64,000 nucleotides of DNA from the NCBI GenBank assembly GCA_965279115.1, contig OZ257137.1:558001-622000 (forward strand), written 5' to 3'. The DNA comes from JAEUOS01 sp965279115. Its GTDB lineage: Bacteria; Pseudomonadota; Gammaproteobacteria; Burkholderiales; JAEUOS01. Position 1 is the first letter of the stretch; each line of letters begins with the position of its first letter. Under the pieces are notes generated by a model. That model was not told where the DNA came from, ran no database searches, and saw only the letters and a list, made by a program, of their open reading frames with translations. A program made the translations under genes and the position numbers. Below are positions 61,387 through 64,000 of this stretch, in pieces.

Positions 61387-62321
61387 AACCCTCCGTGTCG
61401 GTCATCATCCCGGTCTACAACGAGGAAGACGGCCTCGACGCCTTGTTCACACGGCTCTATCCGGCGCTCGACGCGCTGGGGCAGAGCTACGAAATCGTCT
61501 TCATCAACGACGGTTCGCGCGACCGCTCGCCTGCCATCCTGCGCGAGCAGTTCGCCCAGCGCCCGGATGTCACCCGGGTGGTGCTTTTCAATGGCAACTT
61601 CGGCCAGCACATGGCGATCATGGCGGGTTTCGAAGCCAGCCGCGGCGAAGTGATCGTCACCCTCGACGCCGACCTGCAGAACCCGCCGGAGGAAATCGTC
61701 AACCTGGTGGCCAAGATGCGCGAGGGCTACGACTACGTCGGCACGATCCGCCGGCAACGCCAGGACAGCTGGTTCCGGCGTCACGCCTCGCGTGCCATGA
61801 ACAGCCTGCGCGAACGCATCACCCGCATCAAGATGACCGACCAGGGCTGCATGCTGCGCGCCTATTCGCGGGAAATCGTCGACGCCATCAATTCCTGCCG
61901 CGAGATCAACACCTTCATTCCCGCCCTGGCCTATACGTTCGCGCAGAAACCGGTGGAAATCGAAGTCGGGCACGAAGAACGTGCCGCCGGTGAATCCAAG
62001 TACTCCCTGTATTCCCTGATCCGCCTGAATTTCGACTTGATGACGGCATTCTCGGTGGTGCCGCTGCAACTTTTTTCCTTCGTCGGCATCATCATCGCGA
62101 CCTTGAGCTTCGTGTTCACCGCCTACCTGGCGATTCGCCGCATCTTCCTTGTAGGGCCCGAGGCGGAAGGCTTGTTCACCTTGTTCGGCATCGCCTTTTT
62201 CCTGATCGGCGTGACGCTGTTCGGCATCGGGCTTCTGGGTGAGTATGTCGGGCGCATCTACCAGCAGGTGCGCGCACGGCCGCGCTACCTGATCCAGGCC
62301 ATCCTCGAAAAGCCCGAATGA
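61383..62321 (+). CDS. arnC: Undecaprenyl-phosphate 4-deoxy-4-formamido-L-arabinose transferase ArnC
   Basis: ArnC attaches the formylated aminosugar to undecaprenyl phosphate at the inner membrane. The 312-residue GT2-family protein has VSVIIPVYNEEDGLDALF, VFINDGSRDRS and the metal motif TLDADLQNPPEEI. The GESKYSLYSLIRLNFDL loop and two C-terminal membrane helices (about 225-285) are also present. The start overlaps the arnB stop and the stop overlaps the next gene, so the products are made in step. Confidence 0.92.
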   Translation: MKPSVSVIIPVYNEEDGLDALFTRLYPALDALGQSYEIVFINDGSRDRSPAILREQFAQRPDVTRVVLFNGNFGQHMAIMAGFEASRGEVIVTLDADLQNPPEEIVNLVAKMREGYDYVGTIRRQRQDSWFRRHASRAMNSLRERITRIKMTDQGCMLRAYSREIVDAINSCREINTFIPALAYTFAQKPVEIEVGHEERAAGESKYSLYSLIRLNFDLMTAFSVVPLQLFSFVGIIIATLSFVFTAYLAIRRIFLVGPEAEGLFTLFGIAFFLIGVTLFGIGLLGEYVGRIYQQVRARPRYLIQAILEKPE

Positions 62322-63235
62322 CAAGCGCCGTCGTGTTCGCGTACCACAACGTCGGGATGCGCTGCCTCGAAGTGCTGCTGGCACATGGCATCGATGTGCG
62401 TCTGGTGGTGACGCATCAGGACAACCCCGCGGAAAACATCTGGTTTGCAAGCGTCGCCGAACTGGCGCGCGCGCGCGGCATCCCGGTGATCACGCCGGAT
62501 GATCCGAACACGCCTGAAACACTGGCGCGGGTGCGCAGGGCTGCGCCTGACTTCCTGTTCTCGTTCTACTACCGGCACATGTTGAAGCGCGACCTGCTGG
62601 TCGCGCCGACGCTGGGCGCCTACAACATGCATGGATCGCTCCTGCCGAAGTACCGCGGCCGGGTGCCGATCAACTGGGCCATCATCCACGGCGAAGCCGA
62701 AACCGGCGCCACCCTGCACGCGATGACCGAAAAGCCCGACAACGGCGCCATCGTCATGCAAAAGGCGGTGCCGATCGGCATAGACGACACCGCGCAAGAG
62801 GTCTTCGAGCGGGTCACCGACGCTGCGGTCAGCGCACTGGCGGCTGCGCTACCGGCACTTGTGGCGGGCACCGCACCGCACATGCCGCAGGACTTGTCCA
62901 AGGGCGCGTATTTCGGCGGACGCAAGCCCGAGGACGGCCGGATCGATTTTTCATGGCCGGCGCGCCGCATCCATGATTTCGTGCGCGCCTTGACGCGTCC
63001 TTACCCCGGTGCGTTCGCCGACATCGGCGCTCGCCGGGTGGTGGTCTGGCGTACACGCATCGGCGAATCCGTGCCCGCCGCCCCGCCGGTGCTGTGCGTC
63101 GCCAACGGAGCCATCGCGCTCGACTGTATCGATGGCCGGCGCCTGCTGGTCCTGGAACTGGAGGCTGATGGCCAAACCGTCGCCGCCGCGGACTTTCCGC
63201 GCGTGTTCGGCGGGTTGCGGATCCAACTCGCGTAA
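62318..63235 (+). CDS. UDP-4-amino-4-deoxy-L-arabinose formyltransferase (separate ArnA N-terminal activity)
   Basis: The 305-residue protein resembles the N-terminal formyltransferase half of E. coli ArnA. It has YNMHGSLLPKYRGRVPINW with the catalytic N103 and H105, and D141 in EKPDNGAI. The C-terminal OB-fold-like part (about 205-305) is present. It lacks the decarboxylase half, which is encoded by the following gene as a separate protein. It uses 10-formyl-THF to formylate the amino group of UDP-Ara4N. Translation is coupled to arnC by a four-base overlap. Confidence 0.9.
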   Translation: MTSAVVFAYHNVGMRCLEVLLAHGIDVRLVVTHQDNPAENIWFASVAELARARGIPVITPDDPNTPETLARVRRAAPDFLFSFYYRHMLKRDLLVAPTLGAYNMHGSLLPKYRGRVPINWAIIHGEAETGATLHAMTEKPDNGAIVMQKAVPIGIDDTAQEVFERVTDAAVSALAAALPALVAGTAPHMPQDLSKGAYFGGRKPEDGRIDFSWPARRIHDFVRALTRPYPGAFADIGARRVVVWRTRIGESVPAAPPVLCVANGAIALDCIDGRRLLVLELEADGQTVAAADFPRVFGGLRIQLA

Positions 63236-63298
63236 ACTTGTAGGTTCGTTCCTACTTGACGTTGGTCGCGCACAGCGCGTGCAAGCAACGCACCCTGC

Positions 63299-64000
63299 AT
63301 GAAAAAAGTCCTCATCCTCGGCGTCAACGGCTTCATTGGCCATCACCTCTCCAAGCGCATCATCGCGGAAACCGACTGGGAGGTGTACGGCATGGACATG
63401 GCGTCCGAGCGCATCGCCGACCTGCTGCCGGAAAAGCGCTTTCATTTCTTTGAAGGCGACATCACCATCAATCGCGAGTGGATCGAATACCACGTCAAGA
63501 AATGCGACACGGTGCTGCCGCTGGTGGCCATTGCGACACCGGCCACCTATGTCAAGGAGCCGCTGCGGGTTTTCGAACTCGACTTCGAAGCCAACCTGCC
63601 GATCGTGCGTGCCTGTGTGCGCCACGGCAAGCGGGTGATCTTCCCGTCCACCTCCGAGGTGTACGGCATGAGCGAGGACGCCGAGTTCGACCCGGAAAAA
63701 TCGAATTTGGTATTGGGCCCGATCAACAAGCCGCGCTGGATCTATTCCTGCGCCAAGCAGTTGATGGACCGTGTCATCCATGCCTACGGCATGCAGGAAG
63801 GCCTGAAATACACCCTGTTCCGCCCGTTCAACTGGATCGGGCCGGGGCTCGATTCCATCCATACGCCCAAGGAAGGTTCCTCGCGCGTGATCACCCAGTT
63901 TCTCGGCCACATCGTGCGCGGCGAAAACATCCAACTGGTTGACGGCGGCATGCAGAAACGCGCCTTCACCTATGTGGACGACGGCATCGCCGCGCTGATG
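63299..64000 (+). CDS. NAD-dependent UDP-glucuronate decarboxylase, ArnA C-terminal type (partial)
   Basis: This gene is cut by the right edge after 234 codons. The visible protein has the extended-SDR NAD motif G8-x2-G11-x2-G14 (LGVNGFIGHHL), the PSTSEVYGM segment with the Ser-Glu pair typical of ArnA, and Y149-x3-K153 (IYSCAKQ). ArnA's C-terminal half oxidises and decarboxylates UDP-glucuronate to UDP-4-keto-pentose, the substrate of ArnB. In E. coli this is fused to the formyltransferase; here they are separate genes 63 bases apart. An alternative is a UDP-xylose synthase type, but the SE pair and context favour ArnA. Confidence 0.9.
   Translation, partial: MKKVLILGVNGFIGHHLSKRIIAETDWEVYGMDMASERIADLLPEKRFHFFEGDITINREWIEYHVKKCDTVLPLVAIATPATYVKEPLRVFELDFEANLPIVRACVRHGKRVIFPSTSEVYGMSEDAEFDPEKSNLVLGPINKPRWIYSCAKQLMDRVIHAYGMQEGLKYTLFRPFNWIGPGLDSIHTPKEGSSRVITQFLGHIVRGENIQLVDGGMQKRAFTYVDDGIAALM

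Overview
The window looks like chromosomal DNA of a high-GC betaproteobacterium. I saw no rRNA, tRNA, phage, insertion sequence or CRISPR array. The main evidence is gene order. The block rpsB-tsf-pyrH-frr-uppS-cdsA-dxr-rseP-bamA-skp-lpxD-fabZ-lpxA-lpxB-rnhB (minus strand, 24.5 to 10.1 kb), the divergent map-glnD pair, the divergent fur/bamE pair and an alaC-hom-thrC-moeA-moaD-moaE group near clpB are all typical of that class. Genus cannot be fixed from the window.

Layout. (1) 1-9.7 kb: a catabolic and uptake region. It holds the FAD subunit of a xanthine-dehydrogenase-type molybdoenzyme (cut by the left edge), a cytosine-deaminase-like amidohydrolase with altered active-site residues, a PPOX-type flavoprotein, an isochorismatase-fold hydrolase, a VOC protein, a 2-oxoglutarate/Fe(II) dioxygenase, and a complete BMP-type (nucleoside/purine class) ABC importer behind a possible sigma-54 promoter. 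Together they suggest use of an N-heterocycle, but the substrate is unknown. (2) 9.7-24.5 kb: the translation / isoprenoid / phospholipid / lipid A / outer-membrane assembly superoperon. It is driven by an rpsB promoter whose -10 box overlaps that of the divergent map promoter. (3) 24.8-28.3 kb: map and glnD. (4) 28.3-32.4 kb: a four-gene Anbu operon (ATP-grasp, alpha-E, transglutaminase-like, proteasome-like Anbu), the least understood conserved system here. (5) 32.5-37.3 kb: dapB, a BamE lipoprotein fused to an NTF2-like domain, fur, a GDT1-type cation transporter, and a membrane class III nucleotide cyclase with a 2Fe-2S ferredoxin domain. (6) 37.5-44.2 kb: an MlaC-like protein, an SDR, a type I sulfatase, a Glu dehydrogenase, an alkylsulfatase and a small membrane protein. 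(7) 44.3-49 kb: clpB with a heat-shock promoter and strong terminator, then an uncharacterised gene coupled to a Ser/Thr kinase with a cyclic-nucleotide-binding domain. (8) 49-57.6 kb: one long minus-strand operon, alaC-fkbM-hom-lipoprotein-thrC-mobB-moeA-moaD-moaE-crcB. (9) 57.8-64 kb: an aminoarabinose (Ara4N) lipid A modification operon in which the two ArnA activities are separate genes. The last is cut by the right edge.

Possible links between regions, all inference: molybdenum cofactor genes in region 8 would supply the molybdoenzyme in region 1. The cyclase in region 5 could signal to the kinase/CNB protein in region 7. GlnD and sigma-54 would tie heterocycle uptake to nitrogen status. 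BamA, BamE and Skp, the lipid A genes and the arn genes all serve the outer membrane. Promoter and terminator calls come from reading the sequence by eye and were not scored by computation.
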